In this document: piece by piece, positions 35,873 through 44,612 of the stretch
Position numbering within the stretch: the first letter of the stretch is position 1
How the letters are laid out: each line of letters opens with the position of its first letter
Assembly: GCA_034522075.1 (NCBI GenBank)
Contig: JAXHLO010000022.1
Span: forward strand, 1 to 64,000
Length of the DNA stretch: 64,000 nt
Source of the DNA: UBA7803 sp034522075
Lineage (GTDB): Bacteria > Pseudomonadota > Gammaproteobacteria > Pseudomonadales > Azotimanducaceae
Direction: 5' to 3'
Notes under the pieces: model-generated
What the model was told of the DNA's origin: nothing
Databases searched by the model: none
Seen by the model: only the letters and a program-made list of their open reading frames with translations
Translations under genes and position numbers: made by a program

Positions 35873-36138
35873 GCCTGGCTCCAGGTGTCTGCCGCGGGCG
35901 GCAACTGCAGATAGAACCCCTGCTCCTCGATGCTGTCGAGCACCCGGGCCGCGTCGGCGCGGGCCAGCCTGCGGGTAGCCGTCAGCATGAGCGACAGCGC
36001 CTCCACCGGCTTGCCGAACTGGGCCAGAAGCTCCTCGGGTACCGGGGTGAGATCATCTTTCGCGTCGACGTAAAGGTACATATCCACCTTGCGGGAGCTC
36101 CGATAGACCCGAATGTGGCGGCCATGATCGGTGCTCAC
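35869..36138 (-). CDS. ycgL: YcgL domain protein
   Basis: 89 residues. VYRSSRKVDMYLYVDAKDDL and PVPEELLAQFGKPVEALSLM are the alpha/beta YcgL (DUF709) fold, found almost only in gammaproteobacteria. Overlaps rnd (ATGA) upstream and ycgN (ATGA) downstream. The function is unknown; the conserved link to RNase D suggests an RNA-related role, which is inference. Confidence 0.9.
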   Translation of the reverse strand: MSTDHGRHIRVYRSSRKVDMYLYVDAKDDLTPVPEELLAQFGKPVEALSLMLTATRRLARADAARVLDSIEEQGFYLQLPPAADTWSQA

Positions 36139-37247
36139 CGGCTCTGCTCCAGGCGCTGCTGGAATGCCTCGCCTACCAGTTCGAAGCGCCAGCCTCGAAA
36201 GGCCGGCGACAGCTCTCCGGTAGCTGTGAAGTGCTGCACACAGGCTTCCACCTCGCGCTTACGGCACAGCAGCTCCGGCGCCATATCCAGGGCTTCGGCC
36301 CGGGCCCGGGCCAGATCGCGTAAGTCGCGAACCAGGCCGGTCGCAGCGGCGCCCAGCGGCGGCACCGGGGCCGGCGGGGCTTCAACCAGTTCTGAGCCCT
36401 GTCGATGGGCCGCCAGCAGATCGTCACCGTAACGGCGAGCCACACCCCGCGGCAACACGTTGTCAATGTCCTGGTCATCAGCGTCATCGAGGGCTGCCAG
36501 GGTCTGCAGATGCTCGTCGCGCACGATGCGGTTGCGCGGCCGGTCTTCCGCCATGGCCTGGCGTTCGCGCCAGGCGGCAAGCTGCTGCAGACGCGCGCGG
36601 ACCGGGCCGGGCAGGCGCCAGGCGTGCTTCATGGTCAGGTAATAGTCGTCCGGGTCACTGAGCGCAAAGCGGCCGCGCAGATCCATTTCTTCCCGGAACC
36701 AGCCCATCCGGCCGAGCCGCTCCAGCTCATCCGACAACGCTGCGTGCAGCGGCGGCAGGTAGTAAACGTCTTCCCGGGCATACCGTATCTGCTCGGCGCT
36801 GAGCGGCCGGGCCAGCCAGTCGGAGCGGGTCTCGTGCTGGTTCAACTCCACGCCCAGGCGCTCGCCAACCAGACGCGTGAAACTGACGCTGTAGTCAGGC
36901 GACACGAAGGCATTGGCGAGCTGGGTATCGAACAGCCCCACGGGCACCGCGCCGAAGTGGTGCCGCAGCAGTTCCAGGTCTTCCGAACAGGCGTGCATGA
37001 TCTTGGTGACCCGCCGGTCTTCCAGCAGCTCGAGCAAGGGGCTGAAATCCGTGATGGTCAGCGGATCGAGCAGATAGACATCCTCACCGCTCGAGACCTG
37101 GTAGAGCCCGGGCAGCGGAAAGAACGTATCGGTGCGCTGAAACTCCGTATCCAGCCCCACCACGCGCTGCCACTGAACGGCCGCTGCGGTGAGTTCCGCA
37201 TCGGAACCCACCCAGTTAACGGATGCTTCGTCGGCCTTGCAGGGCAT
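36135..37247 (-). CDS. rnd: ribonuclease D
   Basis: A 3'-5' exoribonuclease that trims tRNA precursors. About 370 residues from ATG 37247 (MPCKADEASVNWVGSD). DEDD exonuclease motifs: VVGLDTEFQRTDTFFPLPGL (Exo I), KIMHACSEDLELLRHHFG (Exo II) and YAREDVYYLPPLHAALSDEL (Exo III). An HRDC domain follows (LRDLARARAEALDMAPELLC). The frame is open upstream to 37334, but that part lies inside recR and is not family-like. The start overlaps recR by about 30 bases. Confidence 0.92.
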   Translation of the reverse strand: MPCKADEASVNWVGSDAELTAAAVQWQRVVGLDTEFQRTDTFFPLPGLYQVSSGEDVYLLDPLTITDFSPLLELLEDRRVTKIMHACSEDLELLRHHFGAVPVGLFDTQLANAFVSPDYSVSFTRLVGERLGVELNQHETRSDWLARPLSAEQIRYAREDVYYLPPLHAALSDELERLGRMGWFREEMDLRGRFALSDPDDYYLTMKHAWRLPGPVRARLQQLAAWRERQAMAEDRPRNRIVRDEHLQTLAALDDADDQDIDNVLPRGVARRYGDDLLAAHRQGSELVEAPPAPVPPLGAAATGLVRDLRDLARARAEALDMAPELLCRKREVEACVQHFTATGELSPAFRGWRFELVGEAFQQRLEQSR

Positions 37248-37815
37248 GGACCAGCGTTCCTCCATCGATGTATTCCAGTTCCCCGCCCAGCGGCACACCG
37301 TGGGCGATCCGGGTGACATTGCCCACCGCGTCACCGAGCAGCTCGCTGATGTAGTGGGCGGTGGCTTCGCCTTCTACGGTGGGATTGGTGGCCAGAATCA
37401 CTTCCTGAGGCGCCAGCTCCCGCGCGCGGCGTTCCAGCAGATCGAGGCCCAGGGCCTCGGGCCCAATGCCGTCGATGGGCGACAGATGCCCGTGCAGCAC
37501 GAAATAGCGCCCGCGGTAGCCGCCCGCCTGCTCGAAGGCCAGGATGTCAGCCGCTGATTCCACCACGCAGAGCACGCCGTCGTCGCGGCGCGGGTCGCTG
37601 CACAATGTGCATTGGGGTTCCTCGGAGAGATTGCGGCAGGTCTCGCACTGGCCTACCCGTTCGAGGGCCTCGCCGAGCACTTCCGCCAGATGCCGGCCGC
37701 CGCTGCGGTTGCGCTGCAGCAGATACAGCACCATGCGCTGGGCACCCTTGGGACCTACCCCGGGCAGCACCTGGAACGCCTCGATGAGGCGGTCGATGAG
37801 GGGGCTCATGGCCAT
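37216..37815 (-). CDS. recR: recombination protein RecR
   Basis: 199 residues. Helix-hairpin-helix start IDRLIEAFQVLPGVGPKGAQ, C4 zinc finger CETCRNLSEEPQCTLC, Toprim domain VLCVVESAADILAFEQAGGY and RYFVLHGHLSPIDGIGPEAL, and C-terminal THE PTVEGEATAHYISELL with IAHGVPLGGELEYIDGGTL. RecR joins RecF and RecO to load RecA on gapped DNA. The start overlaps the ybaB stop (TGATG). Part of the conserved dnaX-ybaB-recR cluster. Confidence 0.96.
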   Translation of the reverse strand: MAMSPLIDRLIEAFQVLPGVGPKGAQRMVLYLLQRNRSGGRHLAEVLGEALERVGQCETCRNLSEEPQCTLCSDPRRDDGVLCVVESAADILAFEQAGGYRGRYFVLHGHLSPIDGIGPEALGLDLLERRARELAPQEVILATNPTVEGEATAHYISELLGDAVGNVTRIAHGVPLGGELEYIDGGTLVHALQGRRSIR

Positions 37816-38138
37816 CAGAACTGAAACGGCATTTTGTCCAGGGGCAGCCCCAGGCCGGACGCCATCTGCGCCATTTTGTCCTTCTGCTGTTCGGCCACCT
37901 TGCCGACTGCATCATTACAGGCGGCAGCCACCAGATCTTCCAGAACCTCTTTGTCTTCCCCGAGCAGGCTCGGGTCGATGTTCACCCGGCGCACCTCGTG
38001 ACGGCCGTTCATCGTGACCTTCACCAGCCCGGCACCGCTTTCGCCGGCCACCTCCATGGCGGCAATCTCTTCCTGCACCTGCTGCATGCGCTCCTGCATG
38101 GCCTGTGCCTGCTTCATCATGTCGCCGAGCCCTTTCAT
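37815..38138 (-). CDS. ybaB: YbaB/EbfC nucleoid-associated protein
   Basis: 107 residues from ATG 38138 (MKGLGDMMKQAQAMQERMQQ). QEEIAAMEVAGESGAGLVKV and TMNGRHEVRRVNIDPSLLGE show the DNA-binding dimer fold. The open frame continues upstream to 38210, but those residues are not family-like. Lies 50 bases after dnaX and overlaps recR. Confidence 0.95.
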   Translation of the reverse strand: MKGLGDMMKQAQAMQERMQQVQEEIAAMEVAGESGAGLVKVTMNGRHEVRRVNIDPSLLGEDKEVLEDLVAAACNDAVGKVAEQQKDKMAQMASGLGLPLDKMPFQF

Positions 38139-38187
38139 AACGACCATCCTACGCTTGGGTTTCGAACACAGTGTACCGCCGCAACGG

Positions 38188-39799
38188 CTACTCGATGGGA
38201 TTGACACCATCTATGCGGCCGCCGAATTCGCTGATCAGCGATTTGACGGTGCTGTCGGTGGCCAGGGCCTCCTCCGCCGCCTGCTGGCGTTCGGTGCGCT
38301 GACGGGCAGACCGCTGCGCCGGCGTTTCCCGGGCTACTTCACCCACCTCGACCTGCAGCCGCACCGGCCGGCCACGGGCCGCCAGTGCCCGCTCGATGGC
38401 CGCCACCGGGGCGTCGGACAGCAGGGTGTCGTGGGCGCTGTCGAGGCGCAGCCGGTAAACATCGTCGCTGCGCTCGAGCAGTTCCGAATGTTCAGCGATC
38501 ATCCGCGCCACACCGCCAAGGGACAGTTCCGCGACGATTTCGTGCCAGGGCGCAGCGCCGTCCGGCGCAACTTCCGCCGCGGCGCGGGGCACAGCCTGCA
38601 GCGACCCGGCAGACGATGGCGCCGGCGCAGCGGCGGCGGACGAGCGTTCCGGCGGGGGCGTTTCGACAGCCGGCTCGGCCGGAGCCGCGTCCGCGCCAGT
38701 CTGAGCGGCGCCGAATTGCGGCGCCCGGGGAACTTCCCGCGCCTGATCATCGTCCGGAGCAAAGGCCAGCATGCGCAGCAGGGTCATCTCCAGCCCGGCC
38801 CGCGGATCAGGCGCCATCTGCAGATCCCGGTAGCCCATCAGCGCAATCTGATAGTAAAGCTGCAACGTTTCCGCATGGAAGATTGCGGCCTCGGCGTTAC
38901 TGTCGAGCGCCTGTTCCACGGCCATGCGGTGAAATGCGCTGATCAGTTCGGCCAGCAGATCCTCAAAATCCACGGCCCGCTCGGCGAGTTCCGCGGTCAC
39001 CTCGAGCAGCCGGCCGGCATCCTGACCGGCGATGGCATCGAGCAGAGCCGCGACCTGATCGCGCCCCACCAGGCCGAGCATGTCGGCCACATCCGCAGCC
39101 CGCAGAGCGCCCTGGCCGTGGGCGATGGCCTGGTCCGTGATGGACAGGGCATCGCGCATGCTGCCGCGGGCGCACGCGGCAATCGTGGCCACGGCTTCCG
39201 GATCGAACGCCACATCCTCTGTGGTCAATGCGGACGAGAGATACTCGCCGATACGCTCGGCGGAAATATTCTTCAGTTGAAACTGCAGGCAGCGCGACAG
39301 CACGGTCACCGGCACTTTCTTCGGATCGGTGGTGGCCAGCAGAAATTTGACGTGTTCCGGCGGCTCTTCGAGGGTCTTCAGCAGGGCATTGAAGCTGGCC
39401 GCCGACAGCATGTGCACCTCGTCGATGAGGTAGACCTTGTAGCGCCCGCGGGTAGGCAGATACTGGGCGTTTTCCAGCAGCTCGCGGGTATCATCCACTT
39501 TGGTGCGGGAGGCGGCATCCACCTCGATGAGATCGACGAAGCGGTTCTCCGCCACCTCGCGGCATACGGAGCACTCGCCGCACGGCGTCGACGACACGCC
39601 CTGCTCGCAGTTGAGGCATTTGGCCAGCACCCGGGCGATGGTGGTCTTGCCCACGCCCCGGGTGCCGGTGAACAGATACGCATGATGCAGGCGGTCGGCA
39701 TCCAGGGCATGCCGCAGGGCACGCACCGACATGCTCCTGGCCCACCAGCGCATCGAACGTGGCGGGCCGTAGTTTGCGTGCCAGAACCTGATAACTCAT
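38188..39799 (-). CDS. dnaX: DNA polymerase III subunits gamma/tau, apparent frameshift near codon 23
   Basis: The clamp-loader ATPase of the replisome, essential. The N-terminus MSYQVLARKLRPATFDALVG (from ATG 39799) and QEHV lie in one frame, and everything from VRALRHALDADRLHHAYLFT onward in the next. A single extra base (the cc at 39726-39727) separates them. The rest is intact: Walker A GTRGVGKTTIARVLAKCLNC, zinc-binding CGECSVC, Walker B VYLIDEVHMLSAASFNALLK, sensor EHVKFLLATTDPKKVPVTVL, domain III and the tau-specific C-terminus ending EFGGRIDGVNPIE. About 537 codons. Because the gene is essential, a base-calling error is the simplest explanation. A restart at ATG 39753 would lose the conserved N-terminus. 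Confidence 0.92.
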
Positions 39800-39855
39800 T
39801 GGCGCGCATTGTAGTAGCTTCGCACCGGCGAGGGTACACAGGGCAGGGAGAACCC

Positions 39856-40551
39856 ATGAGCTTTGCGGATGCAGTGGTGGTGATCGGTCACCGGGGGGCC
39901 GCCGGCCTGGCGCCGGAAAATACCCTGCCCAGCTTCCGCCGAGCCTATGCCTGCGGGGTCAGCGCTGTGGAACTCGACGTTTACGTGGTGCAAGGCGAGC
40001 TCGTGGTGATTCACGACGCCACCCTGCAGCGCACCACCAACGGCAGCGGACCGGTGATGGGCCATTCCCTGGCGGCGCTGCGGGCGCTGGATGCCGGAGA
40101 CGGCTGGCCCGTGCCGCTGTTGTCGGAAGTGATCGCCGAGCTGCCCGCCGGCGTAGGCCTGAACGTGGAGCTCAAAGGTCCTGAAACGGCTGCACCGGTG
40201 GCCGAGGAGCTTGCCCGGCACTCCGGCCTGGACAGCCTGGTGTCGTCGTTCACTCACCCTGAGCTGCGCCGCTTCCGGGAACTCGATGGCCACACCCCGG
40301 TGGCGCCGCTGTTCGCCCGCTGGCGCCCGAACGCCTGGCGGATCGCCGCCGCGCTCGACGCCCGGGCCGTCAATCTGTCGCGCACTACGGTAACCCGGGA
40401 AAGGCTTACAGAGGCCCGGCGCCGGGGTCTGCAGACCTTCATTTACACCGTGAACGATCTGGCCGAAGCGCGCCGGTTCATAGCCTGGGGCGCAGCCGGG
40501 TTATTCACCGACTACCCTGACCGCATCACGGCTGCGGCGTTGATGCGCTGA
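39856..40551 (+). CDS. glycerophosphodiester phosphodiesterase
   Basis: 231 residues. IGHRGAAGLAPENTLPSFRR, AVELDVYVVQGELVVIHDAT and LQRTTNGSGPVMGHSLAALR contain the catalytic His pair and metal ligands (HRG, ELD, HD) of the GDPD family; GLNVELKG supplies the next Glu. The enzyme splits glycerophosphodiesters into glycerol-3-phosphate and an alcohol. No signal peptide, so it is probably cytoplasmic (UgpQ-like). The start ATG 39856 has a good site (agggagaaccc) upstream. Divergent from dnaX, with 56 bases between. Confidence 0.92.
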   Translation: MSFADAVVVIGHRGAAGLAPENTLPSFRRAYACGVSAVELDVYVVQGELVVIHDATLQRTTNGSGPVMGHSLAALRALDAGDGWPVPLLSEVIAELPAGVGLNVELKGPETAAPVAEELARHSGLDSLVSSFTHPELRRFRELDGHTPVAPLFARWRPNAWRIAAALDARAVNLSRTTVTRERLTEARRRGLQTFIYTVNDLAEARRFIAWGAAGLFTDYPDRITAAALMR

Positions 40552-40560
40552 TGCACGATC

Positions 40561-40779
40561 CTAACCCAGCCGATTGAACTCTTTGTTGAGCCGGTAGCGG
40601 TCATCGGTAACGATTTCTTCGAGCACGGCAACCCGCTGCTTGAGCGATTCCAGCTCCGCCGCAACCTCTTCCCCCGGCGTCACCTTGTAGGACAGACGCC
40701 GGGTCTTGAAGTAGTTGTTGACCATCCCGGCTACGCAGGAAATCGCCACAATGGCGACGACCATGCTGAATACATCCAT
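40561..40779 (-). CDS. small membrane protein of the psp cluster
   Basis: 72 residues from ATG 40779: one membrane segment (DVFSMVVAIVAISCVAGMVN) then a coiled coil (EEVAAELESLKQRVAVLEEI and VTDDRYRLNKEF). The same layout as PspB, which lies in the same operon, so it is probably a PspB-like paralogue that interacts with PspA or PspC. The frame is open farther upstream into the DUF2807 gene but is not protein-like there. Lies 14 bases after the DUF2807 gene. Confidence 0.7.
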   Translation of the reverse strand: MDVFSMVVAIVAISCVAGMVNNYFKTRRLSYKVTPGEEVAAELESLKQRVAVLEEIVTDDRYRLNKEFNRLG

Positions 40780-40793
40780 ACCCCACCCTCTTA

Positions 40794-41516
40794 TCAGATT
40801 ATGATCTGCGGCACGCGCAGCACCCGGGCCAGGCCGGATACCTGCTGTTCGACCCGGGGCGACCCGGCATAGCGGATGCGCGCCGAACCCGCCACCACCA
40901 CGTCGAGCAACTCGTCGGCCCACAGCCGCACGTCCGACGCGCCGGCCACGTCTATGCGGACATGATCGCTGATCAGCTCGCCGGCCTGATAGGCCCCGGA
41001 ACCGCGCAGATTGATCACATGACTGCCAACCTGGCCAGTCAGCGCGAAGCGGGTTGCCCCCTGACCGCGCACTTCGAGGTGCTGCGCTTCCAGGCCCCGC
41101 AGGTCGAAGCTGCCCGCGCCGCTGCCGTGCAGCAGCAGATTGTCGGCGTGCAGACCGCTGCTGGTAATGTGCGCCGCGCCCCGACTGACGATGGCGCGCA
41201 GATCGGCAACCTGCAGATCCACTTCCAGATCGGACCCGGCGTGGCGTGTATCGATGTGCAGGGTGCCGTCACGGACGTCGACCTGCAGGGCATCCAGAGT
41301 CGCAGTGCTGCCGCGCGCGGTCAGCCGCGTGCTGTCGCCCTGGGTCAGATGCAGCTTGCCGGCACCGGAGAACTGCAGCCGATCGAAGGCGGCCAGCGGA
41401 TAGTCGCGCGTTTGCACAGCCGCGGCAGCCAGCAGCAGCGGGGCCGCCAGAAGGGTGACGGCGAGCAAGGCCGCCGGCCAACCCGGCCGGCGCGAGCCTT
41501 CAGCGAGGGCCGTCAT
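40794..41516 (-). CDS. DUF2807 (head GIN domain) exported protein
   Basis: 240 residues. A signal segment (AALLAVTLLAAPLLLAAAAV) precedes a right-handed beta-helix-like DUF2807 domain: YPLAAFDRLQFSGAGKLHLT, LQVDVRDGTLHIDTRHAG, ITSSGLHADNLLLHGSGAGS and repeated SGAGSFDL/GASDVRL turns. Such domains are often next to PspC or anti-sigma genes and face the periplasm; the function is not known. The start overlaps the pspC stop by 17 bases, so it belongs to the phage-shock operon here, an extension relative to E. coli. Confidence 0.8.
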   Translation of the reverse strand: MTALAEGSRRPGWPAALLAVTLLAAPLLLAAAAVQTRDYPLAAFDRLQFSGAGKLHLTQGDSTRLTARGSTATLDALQVDVRDGTLHIDTRHAGSDLEVDLQVADLRAIVSRGAAHITSSGLHADNLLLHGSGAGSFDLRGLEAQHLEVRGQGATRFALTGQVGSHVINLRGSGAYQAGELISDHVRIDVAGASDVRLWADELLDVVVAGSARIRYAGSPRVEQQVSGLARVLRVPQIII

Positions 41517-42177
41517 CAGGGGCTCCGTCGATCCGGTGAAGTTCGCGCTGCAGTTCGTACTGGCCGGAGGTCACATGGGTTTCCATGCGGCGCAGGCGCA
41601 ACTCGGCTTCCGCCAGGTCGGCCTGCACGTTGCGCAAGCTGTCGCGCGGCGACCAGCGCGGACCCAGTTCCGGGGTCGGCGAGCTGTGAGCGTAGCGGCG
41701 CGGCCGCTCGCGCAGCGGCTCGGCGTCTTTCTTGGGTGGTTTTTCCATGACGAAATACGCTATCCAGTAGGCTGGGAAGACGATGGTCGGAAAGAACAGC
41801 AGACCGGTGACGGCGATACAGCGAACCACCCAGGGCTCCACGCCGTAGTAGCGGGCTATGCCGGCACAGACGCCGACGATGCGCTCGCGGGCCGGGTCGC
41901 GATAGAGCTTGCGCGGCATGGCGTCGAGACGATCCCCGCCGCCGGTCCGATGGCCCGGCCGGCGGCCGATCTCCCGCTCCAGGCGCTCGGTGGTTTCGTC
42001 AATGAAGGACGTGGCTCGATCGGAGAAGCGGCTGCGCGCCGTACCCACCAGGTCGTCCACGGCCCGCTCCAGCCGGGCCACGGATTCCTGGAAATCGCCG
42101 GACCGGTGCCTGTCCGAGCCGCCCGGGCCATGCGTCGAGGCGTCTTCCCGCGAGCGCTGGAAGCGGGGATCAGTCAT
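41500..42177 (-). CDS. pspC: phage shock protein C-like membrane regulator
   Basis: 225 residues. The PspC domain is near residues 88-150: KLYRDPARERIVGVCAGIAR, YYGVEPWVVRCIAVTGLLFF and PTIVFPAYWIAYFVMEKPPK. It is flanked by a long N-terminal extension (SGDFQESVARLERAVDDLVG, coiled coil) and a C-terminal coiled coil (NVQADLAEAELRLRRMETHV). PspC with PspB senses inner-membrane stress and releases PspF from PspA. E. coli PspC is about half this length, so both extensions are notable. Overlaps pspB by 8 bases. Confidence 0.88.
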   Translation of the reverse strand: MTDPRFQRSREDASTHGPGGSDRHRSGDFQESVARLERAVDDLVGTARSRFSDRATSFIDETTERLEREIGRRPGHRTGGGDRLDAMPRKLYRDPARERIVGVCAGIARYYGVEPWVVRCIAVTGLLFFPTIVFPAYWIAYFVMEKPPKKDAEPLRERPRRYAHSSPTPELGPRWSPRDSLRNVQADLAEAELRLRRMETHVTSGQYELQRELHRIDGAPDDGPR

Positions 42178-42418
42178 GGCGGTACTCCGCGCTCATACGA
42201 TTGCGCCACCCCGGCGTCTCGCTGTCGAGAATGGCTTCCAGGGTCTCGATCCGCTCTACCATCCGCTCGGCCTTAGCGGCCAGATGCTCCATCTCCGCTC
42301 GCTCATCCTCGGACAGCGTGCTCTGAGATTTCTGTTTGCTCCGGTAGTGCATGAAGATCCAGATCGGTGCGACGAACACCAGGAAGATGATCGTCGGTGC
42401 CAGCAGGAACTCTTCCAT
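42170..42418 (-). CDS. pspB: phage shock protein B
   Basis: 82 residues. Membrane segment APTIIFLVFVAPIWIFMHYR followed by a coiled coil (AEMEHLAAKAERMVERIETL and EAILDSETPGWRNR), the exact PspB layout, including the C-terminal PGWR. It acts with PspC at the inner membrane to signal stress. Nine bases after pspA. Confidence 0.93.
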   Translation of the reverse strand: MEEFLLAPTIIFLVFVAPIWIFMHYRSKQKSQSTLSEDERAEMEHLAAKAERMVERIETLEAILDSETPGWRNRMSAEYRHD

Positions 42419-42427
42419 GATCCGTCC

Positions 42428-43159
42428 TTAGCCGTTGCCGGGTGTATTGCCCTCGGAGCGCGGCGGCGCTGGTTGCTCCGCGGCTCCCGAGGCACCGCTG
42501 CCGGCGCCGCCCATACGGGCCTTCAGCGCCTGCAGTTCCTCATTGATGCGCTCGTCGGACTCCAGCTCGTCGATCTCTTCGGACAGGGTCTTCTGACCCA
42601 TGTCGTAAGATTCCACCTGGCCCTCGAGATCATCCATTTTGCGCTCATAAGTCTCGAAGCGCAGCATGGCGTCGTCGATGCTGTGATCGGCCAGCTTGCG
42701 CCGCGCGCCGAGCCGCGACTGGGCAGCCTTGCCGCGCAGGATGATGGCGCTCTGGCGCGTCTTGGCATCCTTGATCTTGGCCTGCAGAGCGGCGATATCG
42801 CCGTTCAACTTGGCCAGCGTATCATCGAGAATCTCCAGATCACGATCCAGCGATTCCCGCGCCTCAGCGGCCTTGTTGCGCTCCATGAGGGCGCCTTTGG
42901 CGAGGTCGTCGCGGCCTTTCTGGACGGCGACTTCGGCTTTGCGCTCCCATTCGCCGGCCTCCTGTTCCAGCCATTCCTGACGGCGCAACAGCTCCTTCCG
43001 GTCGGCGATGGCCCGTGCCGAAGTGCTGCGAACTTCCACCAGGGCTTCTTCCATCTCCTGAATGATCAGGCGAACCATCTTTTCCGGATCTTCCGCCTTA
43101 TCGAGAATGGCGTTGATGTTGGAATTGATGATGTCCGAGATACGAGAAAAGATACCCAT
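42428..43159 (-). CDS. pspA: phage shock protein A (IM30/ESCRT-III family)
   Basis: 243 residues. The N-terminal amphipathic helix MGIFSRISDIINSNINAILD binds membranes; DPEKMVRLIIQEMEEALVEV and a long coiled coil follow, to YDMGQKTLSEEIDELESDER. The tail GSGASGAAEQPAPPRSEGNT is longer and more Pro/Gly-rich than in E. coli. PspA inhibits PspF in resting cells and coats damaged inner membrane under stress. First gene of the minus-strand psp operon, preceded by a sigma-54-type promoter. Confidence 0.95.
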   Translation of the reverse strand: MGIFSRISDIINSNINAILDKAEDPEKMVRLIIQEMEEALVEVRSTSARAIADRKELLRRQEWLEQEAGEWERKAEVAVQKGRDDLAKGALMERNKAAEARESLDRDLEILDDTLAKLNGDIAALQAKIKDAKTRQSAIILRGKAAQSRLGARRKLADHSIDDAMLRFETYERKMDDLEGQVESYDMGQKTLSEEIDELESDERINEELQALKARMGGAGSGASGAAEQPAPPRSEGNTPGNG

Positions 43160-43270
43160 TTTCTGTCAGCCTCCATTTGAGTCGAGGGCTTACCCTCTCA
43201 GGGGCCGCCCCGGACTGGGGTCAATCCGGGTACGACGACCGCACCTGTTTGCAATGCGCACCTCCCTTAA

Positions 43271-43287
43271 TACAGGAAGCGTGCCAG
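43271..43287 (-). promoter_or_regulatory. sigma-54 promoter of pspA
   Basis: Minus strand cTGGCAC-gcttc-CTGTA: the -24 element TGGCAC and a -12 element of the CTGT type, five bases apart, about 110 bases before pspA. It closely resembles the E. coli pspA promoter (TGGCAC-N5-TTGT). The 70 bases between it and pspF would hold the PspF binding sites and IHF site. Confidence 0.75.
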
Positions 43288-43357
43288 TTTTTGCGCGGTT
43301 GCAAGCTGCTGTTTTCTAAGACTTTTTATGTAGCTCTTCGGGCGGCGGACGGAACCC

Positions 43358-44422
43358 ATGGCATCGTTCACCAACTATTGGCAGAATCCGCCGATGCCAA
43401 GCGAGCAGGACCGTCTGCTGGGGGAATCCCCGGCCATGCTGAAAACCCTGGAGGCGGTGTCGCAGGCGGCGCCGCTGAACAAGCCCGTGCTCGTGGTCGG
43501 CGAACGCGGCACCGGCAAGGAGTTGATCGCCGCCCGGCTGCATTTCCTGTCCAACCGCTGGGAAGGCCAGTTCCTCAAACTGAACTGCGCCGCTATCAAC
43601 GACTCTCTGCTGGAAACGGAGCTGTTCGGCCATGACGCCGGAGCCTTCACCGGCGCCACGCGCAGCCACCAGGGGCGGTTCGAGCGCGCCGACGGCGGCA
43701 CCCTGTTCCTCGACGAACTGGCCAATACTTCACCGCTGGTCCAGGAAAAGCTGCTGCGCGTTATCGAGTACGGCGAATACGAACGGGTCGGCGGCAGCAA
43801 AACCCTGCACTGTGATGTACGCCTGGTAGCCGCCACCAACGAAGATCTGCCCAGCCGCGCGGCCGCAGGAAAGTTCCGCCACGACCTGCTCGATCGGCTG
43901 GCGTTCGACGTCATTACCCTGCCGCCGCTGCGCGAACGGGAGGAGGACATCCTCATCCTCGCCGAGCACTTTGCCATCACCATGGCCAATGAACTCGACC
44001 GGGAGTTGTTCGCCGGCTTCACGGCCCGTGCCCGGCAGACGCTGACCGAATATCCCTGGCCGGGCAACGTCCGGGAACTGAAGAACGTGGTGGAACGCTG
44101 TGTCTACCGCACCCCGGAGGATCGGGAAGTCGACGAGATCATCTTCGACCCGTTCGACTCGCCGTTCCGGCCCCGCCCCCCCGACGCCGCACCCGCCGTC
44201 GCCGCCACCCAGACCGGCAGGCAGGATCCGGCTACGGACAACGGCAGCGCGCAATTGCCTGTGGACATGAAGGACTCGGTGCAGCGCTACGAAATCTCGC
44301 TGATCGAGCAGGCACTGGAGCACGCGAGGCACAATCAGCGCAAGGCCGCCGACCTGCTCGGGCTCACCTATCACCAGCTGCGCGGCTACCTGAAGAAATA
44401 CGAACTGCTGAAGAAGGACTGA
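43358..44422 (+). CDS. pspF: psp operon transcriptional activator PspF
   Basis: 354 residues. A sigma-54 activator with no N-terminal receiver: the AAA+ domain starts almost at once (SEQDRLLGESPAMLKTLEAV), Walker A VVGERGTGKELIAARLHFLS, GAFTGA loop ELFGHDAGAFTGATRSHQGR, Walker B GGTLFLDELANTSPLVQEKL, arginine finger region and lid. The C-terminal Fis-type helix-turn-helix is ARHNQRKAADLLGLTYHQLR. It drives pspA from the sigma-54 promoter in the shared intergenic region and is held in check by PspA. The start could also be ATG 43394 (MPSEQDR), nearer the family's usual start. Confidence 0.93.
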   Translation: MASFTNYWQNPPMPSEQDRLLGESPAMLKTLEAVSQAAPLNKPVLVVGERGTGKELIAARLHFLSNRWEGQFLKLNCAAINDSLLETELFGHDAGAFTGATRSHQGRFERADGGTLFLDELANTSPLVQEKLLRVIEYGEYERVGGSKTLHCDVRLVAATNEDLPSRAAAGKFRHDLLDRLAFDVITLPPLREREEDILILAEHFAITMANELDRELFAGFTARARQTLTEYPWPGNVRELKNVVERCVYRTPEDREVDEIIFDPFDSPFRPRPPDAAPAVAATQTGRQDPATDNGSAQLPVDMKDSVQRYEISLIEQALEHARHNQRKAADLLGLTYHQLRGYLKKYELLKKD

Positions 44423-44612
44423 CCGCGCCCCGTTCAGAACTCCACTTCCAGCGCCACATGAGCCCGTCGCCGGCATCGGTGGCATGCAGTACCGTCCGCA
44501 CGACGCCATCGCCCTGCCTGCGCACAGGTGATAGTGTACCGAGCAGAATTCAGTGTCCTGAACCGGGGTCGATGCAGCACGACGACCGCGAACACGGAGT
44601 GCCCCTGAACCC
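44423..44612. other. intergenic spacer between pspF and the hybrid kinase gene
   Basis: 190 bases without an open frame or clear terminator. Holds the presumed promoter of the plus-strand kinase gene; no conserved element is recognised. Confidence 0.3.

Noticed and set aside
38014..39855. Very long plus-strand open frame through dnaX, joined in frame to the glycerophosphodiesterase gene
   Set aside because: It is antisense to dnaX; the translation before 39856 is rich in Arg, His, Gly and Gln without any family. High GC keeps the opposite strand open. The real gene starts at 39856.
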